Shown: positions 50,201 to 62,138 of the stretch, piece by piece
Layout of the letters: every line of letters begins with the position of its first letter
Numbering within the stretch: position 1 is the first letter of the stretch
NCBI GenBank assembly: GCA_035582835.1
Contig: JAYKAV010000467.1
Coordinates: forward strand, 166,149-230,148
Reading direction: 5' to 3'
Source: Phoebastria nigripes
Lineage: Eukaryota > Chordata > Aves > Procellariiformes > Diomedeidae
Length of the DNA: 64,000 nt
Translations under genes and position numbers: made by a program
The notes under the pieces: model-generated
The model's database searches: none
What the model saw: the letters and a program-made list of their open reading frames with translations, nothing else
What the model was told of the DNA's origin: nothing

Positions 50201-50825
50201 CTTCTTGCAGCATACGTGCAGGCTGCATTTTTAACATAGCATGTGACAGAAGTGTTGCTGTAAACTTTTTGATGAAGACATGACCAGAGTGCTCAGCTTT
50301 TCTTGCTGTCAGTGGTAGTGCAAGCACTGCATTTGCTGGTACCTATCCCAGTTGGAGCTCTTGGATACATTTGCTTGGTGATATTTTTGATATGTAGATT
50401 AGTATTTTTGTTATTTGATTAAGACTAGACATAGTTCAGACTCATATAATTAAAAACTAGGGGTTATTTATATATAGTACCTCCAGTGCTCCTCCTTGGA
50501 GAGCTTTTGGGTGAAGCTGGGCAGGTATAACTATGGCTGTTCCATAATACCTGAGGTTTAACCCAGGCATAGGGCTCCACTCAGGTGCCGCTCACTGCAA
50601 AAGGAGGTTTGTATCATGCAAAACTCAGGGTTTCCTTTCCGTAACATCTCCCTCACAAGCACGTAATTTGTAGCTACTATGAGATTTCTTATTCCATCCT
50701 CAGAAAATTGCCTCTCTTGCTTTGGGTAGCTATACAAATTGCAAAATATGATTTGGTATCATACTTGATGGTGGCAACTCACAAGTGTTTTCTTACACCA
50801 TGGTAAATGCAATGTAATTTAAGAC
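47273..50825. other. Unique non-coding sequence
   Basis: No gene is supported. The stretch 47.5-49.1 kb is GC-richer and shows open frames on both strands (up to 146 aa, 48862-49302 minus) without family resemblance. A C-rich tract lies at about 49000-49080. The part 49.3-50.8 kb is AT-rich and shows nothing recognised. Confidence 0.5.
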
Positions 50826-51930
50826 CAGAAGAACTTACGTATGAATCAATTGAAGGTCCAGCCAACCCAGTGTCCTGTTGCAAGCAGTGGCCTGCAATAA
50901 GTGCTTAAAGAGGAGGATGAGGAACAGGGGATGTAGCAAGTGATTATCCTCACCTCCAGTAATTGATGGTTTAAGAATTTCCTGTGCTAAAGTTTGCATC
51001 CGGACCATTGTGTCTAATAACCACCAGTGGATTTACCCTCCACAAATCCCCCTTTTTTTTTCAATTCCTTTTATGCTGTGGCCTTCACAACTTCCTGTGG
51101 TAATGAATTCCACACTTCAATTAAGAAGTTATGTGGAAAAAGCATTTCCTTTTGTTTAAGCCTGTTCATTTCTTTGGGTGCCTCCTTATTTTTGTATCGT
51201 GAGAAGACATGAAAAATCATTCTCTATAAACCTTTTTCATGACATTTATCATTTTGTAGTCTTCTACCATATTCTATTCATGGTTTGTTTTTATAGTATT
51301 TGATTTTCATTTACCTCTCTCATTTACCTTTGCCAAGCAGTCCTCTTGAAGAAACCTAAGACTAACTTAATTTAATCAGAATGACAAACTAGAAAGGTCA
51401 AATGAAAAAATGAATTAATTTAGTCTCTCCTTTTATAGAAGCTCTTCCAAAACTTGCCATCATCCTGGGCTCCTCCACCTGTACCTTTTTAGTTTCTACA
51501 TATACTATGAGGTGGGTTGGTATGAACTATCTGCAGTCCAGAAAATACATCTGCGTCATTGCTCCGTACGAAAGTGTAATTACATTATCCACTTTGACCT
51601 ATATTGTTTTTATAAAATTTCTTTTATTTGTTTTGTTTGGTAATCATTGAGCTCTGATGTTTTTTGTGTACTAGCATTCCTACATGCTTTTGGCTAACAT
51701 AGTCTATCATTATGCATATCTACTTAAGGTTATTTTTTCACCCACATATATTATTTTACACTCACTAGAATTTCATCTTCAGGTCACTCTGCTGTTCTCT
51801 GCTTTGATGTTCTTCAGCACATCTCCACAGGCAGTTTTAGGCTGGATAAGCCTATTTCAAATCAGTTTGATTATTTTGACAAATTCAGGTCAGAAGGGCT
51901 GTAAACCAGCCTCTTTACTGGTCTGCTGAG
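50826..51930 (-). mobile_element. Very old CR1 LINE copy, minus strand, RT to 3'UTR
   Basis: On the plus strand this reads as the reverse complement of an ancient amniote CR1, with its 3' end at the left. It opens with AAGAACTTACGTATGAATC and GAAGGTCCAGCCAACCCAG, then TGTCCTGTTGCAAGCAGTGGCC (family: AGGTCCATCTAGCCCAGTATCCTG.. AGTGGCCA). Further on are TTTACCCTCCACAAATCC near 51030, GGCCTTCACAACTTCCTGTGG near 51080 (family: GGCCTTCACAACATCCTCTGG), and AATTCCACACTTCAATTA. Next come AAGCATTTCCTTTTGTTTAAGCC and TCGTGAGAAGACATGAAAAATCA, and AGTCTTCTACCATATTC near 51258. ATTTTACACTCACTAGAATTTCATC near 51755 corresponds to the region encoding the 'KFNADKCKVMH' zone. Similarity fades after about 51930, near the expected catalytic box. 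The copy is dead and highly diverged. Confidence 0.85.
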
Positions 51931-54900
51931 TGTATGTGGGCAGTGGTAACAAGTATGATTTAAACCATCACTCTTTACCTTTTTGATACAGACTATTCCT
52001 TCAGATGTAGATTTACATGAAGACTGTGAAGTCTGTGCTTGAACAGAGCAATCATCTGAAACTTGTCTGCACTGTTCAACCAGGTCTTAATACCAGCTAC
52101 TGCTTGANTGAGGCAGAGAAGCAATCAGTGCAACTTTCCCATTTACAGGCAATCTGAGTGCAGACAGGGAATTCCTCTCTTGGAATGGCAAAAATCTTGC
52201 AATCCTGAACCTTTTCAGTGGAGAGGGCAAGCATCCAGGTCTGCCCAGCTCTGGCTATGAGAAGCTGAAGGTTTGATGGGAAGAAAGATGTTACTACTCC
52301 TCCTTCTCCTGAATTCTGCAAACCTTCTTAATGCTTTTCATATCCTACCACCCCATTTTGTTTCTGAGTAATTGTTTTAAAGGCCACTGTACCTGAGTTC
52401 AGCCCATCATGCCGTGCTGGTCTTTTGGCTTATTTTTCATAACACAACCTGTTTGTTTCTGCAGGCAGAGCATCCAAACAGGTGCCTTTCTGTGACACTG
52501 TCTGTCCAGAACAGAGGACCAAGGCCTGCCATTGCAGGAAGATCTCCAATGAAAAAAGCAAAGGTAGAAATGAGGTCTTTTAATGCTCACCTGGGCCCCC
52601 AAACACCTTCAGTTTACATTGCTGTACAAATATGTGCATGTACTGTACAAAAGCATATGGTCTTTTGAACAGAAAATTGTCTTTTGATCTGTGTATTAGC
52701 TCCCCCAGCATAGAGGGCACACACATCTGTTGTTCCTAAAACTGTTTTTGTAGCCACCCTTCATGTGAAAAGGGTTGTTTTCCATACCTGGGTTAGACTA
52801 CATCATGAGAAGTTGATGTATGTGCATCTGGCCAGCCAAATAGGAGAAGCTGCAATATAGCATGATGACTCTGACTTTTTTATTTACTTGTTTACAGGTA
52901 GCTTTTACAACCTGTCATTATGTTTGTGGTTGACTTTTTGGAGTATGGGTTTTAATTTACTTCCCTTTATACATGTGGATGAGAGGGTATGGCGGGCACG
53001 TCCTTTTCTGTAAAACATTACCATATCCTGGAATGGGAAGAAGTAGTAGTTCTGTCAATATTAATGCACCTACCTTTCCTCTCCAGAGGCTTGCATGCCT
53101 ACTACATCGTTAAATCCAGTAAGAGAGAAGCACTGGCTTCTCTCTTTTTGAGACCAGCATATAAGAGAAGTGATTCTGAACTCTCTGTCATGCTGAGACA
53201 GCATGTGCTGTTAGAAGTTACTATATTTCAGCATTAAAAGCAATACAGAAAGTACAGCAGCCTGATTGAAGATGTATTTCAAGATCTTTTTCCTTTCTAG
53301 TGAATAATATTTACTTTGTTTTAATTGAGCAGATTTTTAGAAATCACTATATTTAATTACCACCAGTTTAACTCTTGTTCTAACATTGTTTTCAGATTAA
53401 AAAAAAGAAACTTTATCTTTTTTACCATGACAGATGATAAATGAGTTCACTTGTATATAAAAACGGAGGATCAAAATCCTTCAGATAATTTTTCTGTTCC
53501 CATGCATATGTTAAATACTGAGAACATAAAGGTCTACAAGCTAGAGAAAACAAAATCAGACAAGCAATGTACTGAAAAATTCAGGGCTCAGCTCTCTTTT
53601 TAAGGGAATGACTGAAATTATTTAGTGAGAGCATGACAGCATTATTGTGACTAATGTAGGTTGGCTGTATTGGTGGACATCGCTGAAAAAGGACATTTTT
53701 GCAAAAGAGATTTTAATGAAGACAGAGTGGTAGACATTGCATGACTTTCAGCTAGGCAGGTTTTCTAGCTGGCCTGTCCGGTACATGCATAGTTTGCTTC
53801 CAGTTACCACCCGCTAGAGAAACCTGTTGTTCACTCCTCCTATGATGCTAAGTGGATCAGCACTCCTGGAAATACCAGTTGCTAAGAATAACAAGAGAAA
53901 ACAGAGCCAAAGGGCTTAATGTGTTAATTGTTTGCAAAATGTTCCTGGTGCCAATTTCCTTACTTTCTCCGTGAGTGGGGCTTTTTGTTAAATCCATGGA
54001 AATTCTCCTTGTTGTTTCCATAAAATATAGGTACTTTATCTGAACTGAAACTCCTCTGCGGTTGCAGGGTGTGGGTGGCAGAACGCAGAAATGCCTTTCA
54101 ACTGATCTCCCCAGAATCGTGTTTACGGGATAACGCAGTAGACACAGTTTTGGAATTACACTTCCAGCACAGCTGTCATGTGGAAAATCTCTGGCTAGAA
54201 ATGTATTTATGGGAACAGCCTAGAGATAGCCCACCAGCGCTGCTATTGTCTGAGGTCTCCTTTTTGCTAGCTATGGGTCTGCTGAAGAAAAAGATGACGT
54301 GTGAAGGAAGGAGATGTGGGAAGAAGAATCCTTTGTAGCAATGGTAATAGCGGCCCTGCCAGCTCCAGAGGGAGGCTTGCTTATTTTCTGTAATCAGAAG
54401 AGGCTGTAAAAAGATGATGGCAAGTGAAAGGATTTTAATGGGAGGGACGAAGCAACTGTTTTTACTAGCTTATATCTGAAAAGGTAGATTTGTGTGACAC
54501 TGATGAGGTGTCTTGTCCCTTTATAGCTTCTCTCAAAACTGAAAATTTCTGCCATTAATTTTGCCAGTTAGGCAAAAATGCCTTTCCCAAAGTCTTGAGC
54601 TGTGGTCACCTGGATTTCAGTGTGGTGTCTCATGGATTGTCACTGTATCTCCAACACCACGCTCTGTTACATCTTGAAAGAAAACTAAGGCAGATTTCTG
54701 CCATAATTACACTTTGTGTAAGCTCCTTGGGCTCTCTGAATGTGATAATAGTGTTGTCGACGAGAACTCTGCAGAGTCCCAACTTTAAACAGTCAATTTT
54801 GATCAACGTAAGAAAACAGAAATTGCTGCTTGGGCTTATTCCTGCGGTTCATTCAATCCAGTCCAGCCTCTCAGTGGCAGTGGTCAGTGCCAGAGGGGCT

Positions 54901-55217
54901 GAAAGCATGAAAGAAACTGGCCTCGCTGAAAGATTTGAGATAACTTGTCTTCCTTCTGCCAACAGTTAAACTTATATGTGGAATCATAACCTTTTACATT
55001 AGGTATAAAAGTAATTGCATTTTTAAAAACTGTGGGTTTAGCTTTTTAGTGTTTAGGTTGCTAAGTAAAGCCTTCAGAAGGTAGGATATGGCAAGCTAGT
55101 GCTTGCCTGTGAAATTGTACTTCCAACCCTGACTTTTCAGTATATGGAAGAGGTAGAGGACCTGTAACGGACCAACCACTGGAGTTTCAGCCGTGTGATG
55201 TAAAACTAATGGCACGG
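51931..55217. other. Unique non-coding sequence
   Basis: No gene is supported. The first ~80 bases may be a further decayed continuation of the CR1. The 124-aa plus frame at about 54595-54969 has no family signature. The last isolated N of the window is at 52108. Confidence 0.5.
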
Positions 55218-55341
55218 GGAGTTAAAACTCCAGTCCAAGGCCATGACCTGTAATGGGTGTGCTTGAAACATGGCTCATTTTAAGGCAATCTCATGTCATA
55301 TACATGAGATTACTAAAGTGACTTCATGCTCTCTGAAGTCA
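55218..55341. repeat. Cluster of three small inverted repeats
   Basis: GGAGTT-AA-AACTCC lies at 55218-55231. A 9-bp perfect stem follows (AATCTCATG at 55287-55295, CATGAGATT at 55303-55311, 7-nt loop). An 8-bp perfect stem comes 8 bases later (TGACTTCA at 55319-55326, TGAAGTCA at 55334-55341, again a 7-nt loop). No gene or mobile-element edge is seen nearby. Confidence 0.8.
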
Positions 55342-58300
55342 TCAACTTCACCACCAGGTCATTCAAGGTTTTGCTATTGTTACTGTTGCTTGTACAAGGC
55401 CTCACTTTTTGCTACTTTCTTTTAAACCTTATTATTTTAAAGAAACCTTTTAAGCCTTACTGATTTTCTAAGTAATCTTGAACTTCAGGTACCAATACAA
55501 AACACTTATCAGAAAGGCAAATCTTGACAAACCCTGTTGGCTGCCTCTGCTGGGCTGTGGGCTCTTTGCCAGGACAGCTATTGGAACAGATCTCTTGTGC
55601 TAAACTATCCAGACTCTGTTTGATAGCCTCATTGTTGTCTGCGTGTCCCACCTGCATGCTCATCCTGATTACGTTTACAGTGAAGGCGTAGTTCTTGTCT
55701 TGTGTGCATCAAACTCTTTCCCTTGCATCTTCCCGGGAATGAAGTGATTGCCATTATCTGATTCTCCCAGGGAAGTGAAGCTGAGGTGCAAGAGGGCAGT
55801 AGTCATACCCACTGACAGGCCTGACAAGAAAACTTAATGGAGGCTTAATGTAAAGAGGGAATAAAACTGCAGCTGTTACCGTTCCTGAGGAAATGTGTGT
55901 TGAGAAAACAGGGCTCAGAGGCTAAGCAAATATGAGACGCAGGAGAAACAAAAGAATTAAGTTGGCTAAGCTATATCTTGTCACTCAGAAAGTATGAAAT
56001 GAGGGTTTCTTTTTTTTTTTTGTCTGGTCATATGGCTTCAAGGCTGTTACGGCGCTCAATACCAAGGCTGCTCCGTAGACATAGGGCTGCCAAACAAATG
56101 ATGGTCTTGGTTTTCCATGGAGGACTTACAATTCTGTGTAATCACAGTGGGCGCTGGAGCGAGGAAGGTGGGAGAGAGAGGTGGTACATGTGTATTGGGG
56201 TGTTAATAATAAGGCACAACATTACTTCAAGGCAGTCTAGCAGGAATTCCCATTTTAGCTTGGAAAGGCCTAGTTTTGGTCCTCATATGATCCTGCATTG
56301 AGATAGGTTGACTGGAACAAGAGGAAGGAGAATTTAAAAATCAGGTATTCCTGGTATCTATGTGGTCTTTGTAAAGATTTTTTGTTTGAGTGTGGCTATC
56401 TCCATCTCTCCCTTCTACAAGATTGATAATGTGTTTTTCAATCGCCTCTGTCCCCTGTGGGTTGATAAGGAGCAATGTTTACTGTATTGCTCAGCTCTGA
56501 ACAAGCTGTGTTGATGTTGCATGCCAGTGAGTGCCCATCCTGGAATGAAAGTCTTAAGAGGGGCTCCTCTTAAGAATTAGTATTTCTGGACTGGGGGTGA
56601 GAGGCAAAGGTAATAAAGTAAAAGGGACTTGCCTATATACTTTATCTTCTTTTCCTCAGTTACGTTCGTATGTATGTTTGATACTTTTTATTTTGCAGGT
56701 GGGTCACACTGAAAGGTGAAAATTATTTGAGTTATGGGTTAGCCAACTTGCATTGGTGTCTTTTATTTAGTGATCTTCAGTTACCTTGGCAGGTTGGTAG
56801 ATTCTCTGAGGTCTCAAAAATTCTTAGGAAATTTTTCAAGGTCTCTTCTTTACTCATGCTCAATATCCAAGAAATATTTAAGAGTCTAAAAACTTAAGTG
56901 TTGTCTTGCTGTTCTACTGGAAACACTGCTCATTTGGTTGCTTGTCAGCTGCCTTGATCCATTTTTAAAATCTTTATGCCAGTATGCTCTGTCAGCTATA
57001 ATACTGTTGGCATTGACTTTAGTCAAATGAGAAGTGCCTACAGTTACTTATGCAGAGGCTCGTGGTGCACAGTACTGACCAGACATGGCCTAAAATAACC
57101 CTGAGCTGGACTGCTTAGCAAGGAGTTGTCACTTCAATGCTTTAACAAGTCCTCCCGAGAGAGGTGGGCATACGAAGAATTTCTGAGGCCTGACAAAACC
57201 TGTCCATGGAGGTAATGTTTGAGATATAGTCAGCTTCATTTGTGCACTTGCCATTTTGGCCTTTCAATTTCATTTACAGCCCTGCAATTCAGTACTTTTG
57301 AACTTCCAGTTTAGCATGTTTTTTGCTGTCTGGCAGTAATTATAGTGGTTTGTAGTTGGTGCATTTGAGGAAAAAGCTGGGTGGGACTGGGGAGAAATTC
57401 ATCAATATTTTCATGCAGCAAATGTTTCTTTTGAAGTCAGCACTGTAAACGAAAGTGATAGTTAAACCTCAAACACAGGTTTGATAACCTAAGCCTATCA
57501 ATAAATCAGCTTCTCTTCTATGAAGATTTTTTTCCCTTTGAAATTCTTCTACAAAGAGTGTAGTCTCATCCCATGTGATAAAGAGAGGATAATGTTTATG
57601 ACAAAAAATTCACAAGACCTCCTCCCTGAGTGCAGATGAATAGATAAATGAGCTGAAGTACCTTTAGAAAATAGATTTTACATGAAATGTGGGACACCCC
57701 ACCCTCAGCCCCCCCTCATATTTAGAAACTGGAATCCTGTTTTATTTTCCAGGGTGAAATATGTGTTGGTGTTTTACACTAACCTTATTATACTGAGTTT
57801 ATTGGTCTAATGATCAAGGATGTGGATGTTTTTTCAAGAGAGCTGTAGAGCTCTAACAAAATGTCGTGATCTTTTTGAGCTTCGAGTTACTGGGCCAAAG
57901 AATGCTTCTTCTTCTACACTTCTGTGAGAGAGTGAAGGTCTATAATCTGGACGATGCAGAAATTCAGTGTGGTCAGAAAACATCTTATGGCCAAAAACCT
58001 CTGAAAACTGTGATGGGGTAGGTTAATCGAGAATACTCTCTGAAACAAGGAACAAACTACAGTTTTACCTGCAAAGATGTCCCCAGACACCTGAAGAGGT
58101 CCCTAAGCTGGCTAATAACTCAGTCTGGCAACCGTTGTATATCTTATGGAAGGCAGTCCCTGGTCTGTATGATATAATTCTAAATTAAATGAGTTTTTCA
58201 ATGTAACAATCTTTTACCCTGAGCACAACTCATTTTGCATTTAACAGTATCCAAAAAGATGTTTTCTTCTTTCATTGAGGGAAGTTGAACCCAAAAGAGA

Positions 58301-61109
58301 TGGGGCTTTGCGGTCATCTGTCTGCTCTGAGAACCATACCAATAAGAACAGGCTCCATGTTTTCACTGTAGAGAATGGATTCTCATAGAGATGGATTTCT
58401 TAATTCCAAATCTCTTTCCTCCAAAAGAGAATAAGGCAAAACAAAAATCTAATCCTGCCTCTTGGGCTCAAAGCTGTGCAGCTGATTGAAATCATTATGC
58501 CATGTCTGAGATCTAAAGTAAAAAGAGTCCCTCATATAAAAGCTAAAATTGTCTGATTAAGTCTTTAATGCTGTATAATTACCTGTTTAAAGTGGAGGAC
58601 TTAATTTTTGGCCATTTCATGGCCTCTCCTAGGAAAATGCAGAGAAAACTCCCGAAACCCAAATTCTGTCAAAACACAGCTGGCAGTATAACTGCCATAT
58701 ATTCTTCTTAGGGAAATAGCTGCAAGGTTATTTGTTAGCCTGGCAACATAAGACATCCTGCAATCCCTAGAAAGCTCTGAGTATCTGCTTACAGACAGAA
58801 TCCAAACGTTGGGTTTATCCACAGGAACATCCCCCCTTACTCTTCCCACAGGCCAGGCTTTGCTGTCAATTTTTGGTATTCATGGCAAGTGCTTGTGGGA
58901 AGGGATATGTATGCTAGTAGGTGACATTCTTCATTACTGAAACTCTTTCAGTTTGTGTTTGGGTTCTTCTCTCTCTTCTCTCTGCTTATGTGAAGCTCCC
59001 TTTGCTGTGTCCTATTTGCCCCACGAGTCCTCAAGCTCTAGAGAAAGCAAGGCATGTGAGGGATAGAAAACAGGTAGGTAGAGATGGTTCTATATTATTG
59101 CCTGTTCTGAGATATTTTAAGTGACGGAACAAGCTTCAGGTAACATCTGAAGCTGAATGTTTGCGTTTTACTCTATATTGTTGTCCACTGGTAGTTTATT
59201 ATTCTGCAGGTATTGTTCAGCTTTTCATTTTGAAGTATTTTCAAAGTGTGGCCTGTTTTTTCATGGCAACCATTTAAGACTGTCTTTCAGGGCTACCTTC
59301 CTACCTCTTCAAGTTGCTGAAAGGTTTGTTTGTATAGAGGCACGAATCTTGATCCTTTCACAGCTGTCACAGTCTGCCCATTTTAGAATTTTTTAAGGTT
59401 TGCAAGGATCATCACATTACCTAAATTTTTTTTTGCAAAATAATTGTTTAGGTTCACTTATATGCTTAATATCAAACTTATTGCTATATGGAACCAAAAC
59501 ATTATTTTCTTCAGCTAATTGAAACATGTTGTCCTCAGAAAAAAGGGAAGGTGCCAGCAGTGCTTGATGCCTCTGCCAGTGCAGTGAAGTGTAACTGGGT
59601 AGCACACATCTAAATAATCCAAACCAACAACATAGCCCTTTTAAAAGAGGGTGAATGATTCTCCCACACTACCCTTCCTCCCAAGCTGATTTGAAGGACA
59701 AATTACCGCTCTCACTCAAATTTCAAGATTAATGTAAGTTGGGGTAAAATAATTCAATCTTGTCTCAGAGTTCTTGGTAGTGTCTCCAGCTCCAGGTAAT
59801 TCCAAAGGTTTTTAATAGAGCCTAAAAAACAAACAAGAGCTAACCAAACAGAAAAAGCAGCTCTCAATCAATTTCTGTCTGATGTGCCTTAGTAAAGGTC
59901 TGTAGAAGAGTCTTCACAGTATTTTCCACCATTACTGTAGTAAAATTCCTGTGCAATCACAAATGGGTCTTGCTATAGGCTGTGCTTAAAGGCTCAATCC
60001 AAATCTTCTCTTGTATTGTAGGGTAAGGTTTGTTATGAGATGCTGAGTAGCATCCCTTTGAGACTTATGCTGATGAAAAACAACTGGGTTCACTTATGAG
60101 CTGTCTTTCCAAGAGGAATTACTTGTCACATACTCTGTTTTATAGCCTGTCCTCTTTGCTGGAGTACAAAAGGATAAAGCTCAGCAATGATTAGCCTTCC
60201 AGTGCTAATGTAGGCTCTTGGCACCTGGGATCTGTAATGTACCACCTAGCTTTCTGGAGCAAAAATTGAGAGCGACTCATATCAGCGAAAGGTGCAGACA
60301 GTCTCCCTTCCCTCAGGGAATAAGAGTATGTGTGTGTGTGCATGTTGGGGGGAAAGGGAAGGAGGGCAAGGAGAGAGCACTGAAGAGGAGCCATGCTGGT
60401 TCCTGACAATGCTGAAGCTGCCTCTTGCCAGTATTGAACTTTGCAGTGAAGATTACAGCAAATGTTTGACTGATGGATAGTTTATCTTCATTTCTCCGTC
60501 CTACTGACCATTTTAGATTTGCACTTGGAGTCTGTGCCATCATGACTATCGGTCAAGTAGTTCACATCCCATGCTTTTGTGAACAGCCATTGCCACCGCT
60601 TCATGAATCAGGCACTACCCTGTTGTTGTGAGAGTTCAGTATTTCAGACCTGCATGACTGCAGAGTGGCCACTTAGGTTTTGTTTTGACACTGAAATTAC
60701 TAACTTGGCAGATCCCAGGAGATAAAAGGCATGAGTGGTTTTGACACTGAGGAAGCTAGGGTAGGTACACTCAGGCTCAGTACTTGGGGATTTCCTTGAG
60801 TACATTGAAGCATCCTGCAACCTCTTGTGCATGTGGGATTTAATAAGTCTGCTAACTCCATGTAAGAAACCACTTTTCTATTTAGCAAAGAAATCACTCT
60901 TGGGAGAGAGCAGAAACCTGATACCAATTTGAGTGGGATTTGGTCTCTTTTTGTGCTGTGTTTCAGTTCTCTCTTATGTTGCATAATGGACGCTAGTCAA
61001 CTAGGTTGTGTTAAGTAGCATCATTATTTCAAAACAGGCTGGGGATACTCTGTTGCAGAAGGAAGAACCAACAGACTTCTGAGATCAGTGCATGACTCTA
61101 CATCCTTTC
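55342..61109. other. Unique non-coding sequence
   Basis: No gene is supported. A T-run lies near 56010, and a short TG run at 60329-60340. An 82-aa minus frame (58601-58849) and a 107-aa plus frame (55978-56301) have no family signature. A stretch near 55745-55800 vaguely resembles an inverted MIR but is too weak to call. Confidence 0.5.
60329..60340 (+). repeat. (TG)6 microsatellite
   Basis: Six perfect TG units. Confidence 0.9.
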
Positions 61110-61130
61110 GTTGGTGCAAAAGTAAATTGC
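61110..61130. mobile_element. Possible solo end of a mariner-type DNA transposon
   Basis: The segment GTTGGTGCAAAAGTAAATTG closely matches the terminal inverted repeat known from Hsmar1/MADE1-type mariners (GGTTGGTGCAAAAGTAATTG). I found no matching opposite end in the following sequence and no transposase. With only about 20 bases this may be chance. Confidence 0.25.
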
Positions 61131-61426
61131 TTCCAGTTTTAGTGTTGAAGTAGAGGACTCTCACAGCTGGGAAACTTTATGGTGAACTTGGTGCTCTTCT
61201 GTGCTTAGAATAGCTGGAAAACATATTTCAGACAAAGCTTCAGAATGAGGGAAGCTGCACAGCCACTCTTGGATTTGGGGAAGAAGAAAGCCAGGTGGGA
61301 ATGAAGAGAAGATACTTAAATGTGTAGAAAACTATTTGTTTTGTTCCTTCTAACAAAGAATAGTTACTGTGGTGTTGGAATGCTTCATTTGTGAGCTGAG
61401 ACCTGTGGAATATAAACAGTAACCTG

Positions 61427-61448
61427 AAATGTTTTAAATGTTTTAAAT
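61427..61448 (+). repeat. 9-bp tandem repeat, 2.4 copies
   Basis: The unit AAATGTTTT is repeated perfectly at 61427-61435 and 61436-61444, followed by AAAT. Confidence 0.9.
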
Positions 61449-62121
61449 CTTGGTAGAGTCTCAAGTTCAGTACTCACCTTGTTAGAAGGATTTGGTAAAT
61501 GATATGTGCCCTGGATACAGATCCTATGTTTTGGAGCAGATTATCTCCCAGATACAATAGGTGGAAAAGAAAAGGGGTATAATAATGAAGAAAGACAACA
61601 TTCAGTTACAACCCTAAACTTCTGAATGTGATAAAGATTGTTTTGGTCCCTGGTAATATTAAGATCAGGAACTGTCCGAGGCCATAAACAAATTTTAATT
61701 GGTGTGATCTCCTACAGGATTTGAACTAACATTAGTAAACATGAGCTCTATCACTAACTGTTGGATTTTTTCCCCTTACTGAAAACCTGGAGAACAATTT
61801 GAATATCCACATTATATGCAAGGTTGTAGTAGGGTCTACACGTATTTGTCAGGCATAAATGGAAGCCAGAGTTATGAAATTATGTATTTATATTTGCTGA
61901 ATGTATTTGTCATATGTCTTCCTTTATATCATGTAATTCCAGTATTAAGAAAACCATATTCGGTAGTCATAGGCAAATTTGTTTTGTAGGCAACAGAGCA
62001 AGCTGTGCAGTAATGTCCACAATACTTGTGTATTTACAGTGACTAAGTAGTGTGCCAGTTTTCTTTCTCACACAAAAGCATCCTTTTTATTATTATCTCC
62101 ACCCTTGTTTACAATTTGCCT

Positions 62122-62138
62122 AGCATAACTGTTATGCT
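62122..62138. repeat. Palindrome AGCATAACTGTTATGCT
   Basis: Perfect 8-bp arms flank a single T. The core TAACTGTTA contains a MYB-type site (YAACNG) on each strand. Regulatory meaning is speculative. Confidence 0.85.

Noticed and set aside
52130..52175. CCCATTTACAGGCAATCTGAG resembles an inverted MIR end
   Set aside because: Similarity stops after about 30 bases and the flanks do not follow the family.
54595..54969. 124-aa plus-strand open frame
   Set aside because: No recognisable domain, exon boundary or retrocopy hallmark.
55745..55800. Weak inverted MIR-like wording (CCATTATCTGATTCTCCCAG.. GAAGCTGAGG)
   Set aside because: Only a few words match and their order is unconvincing.
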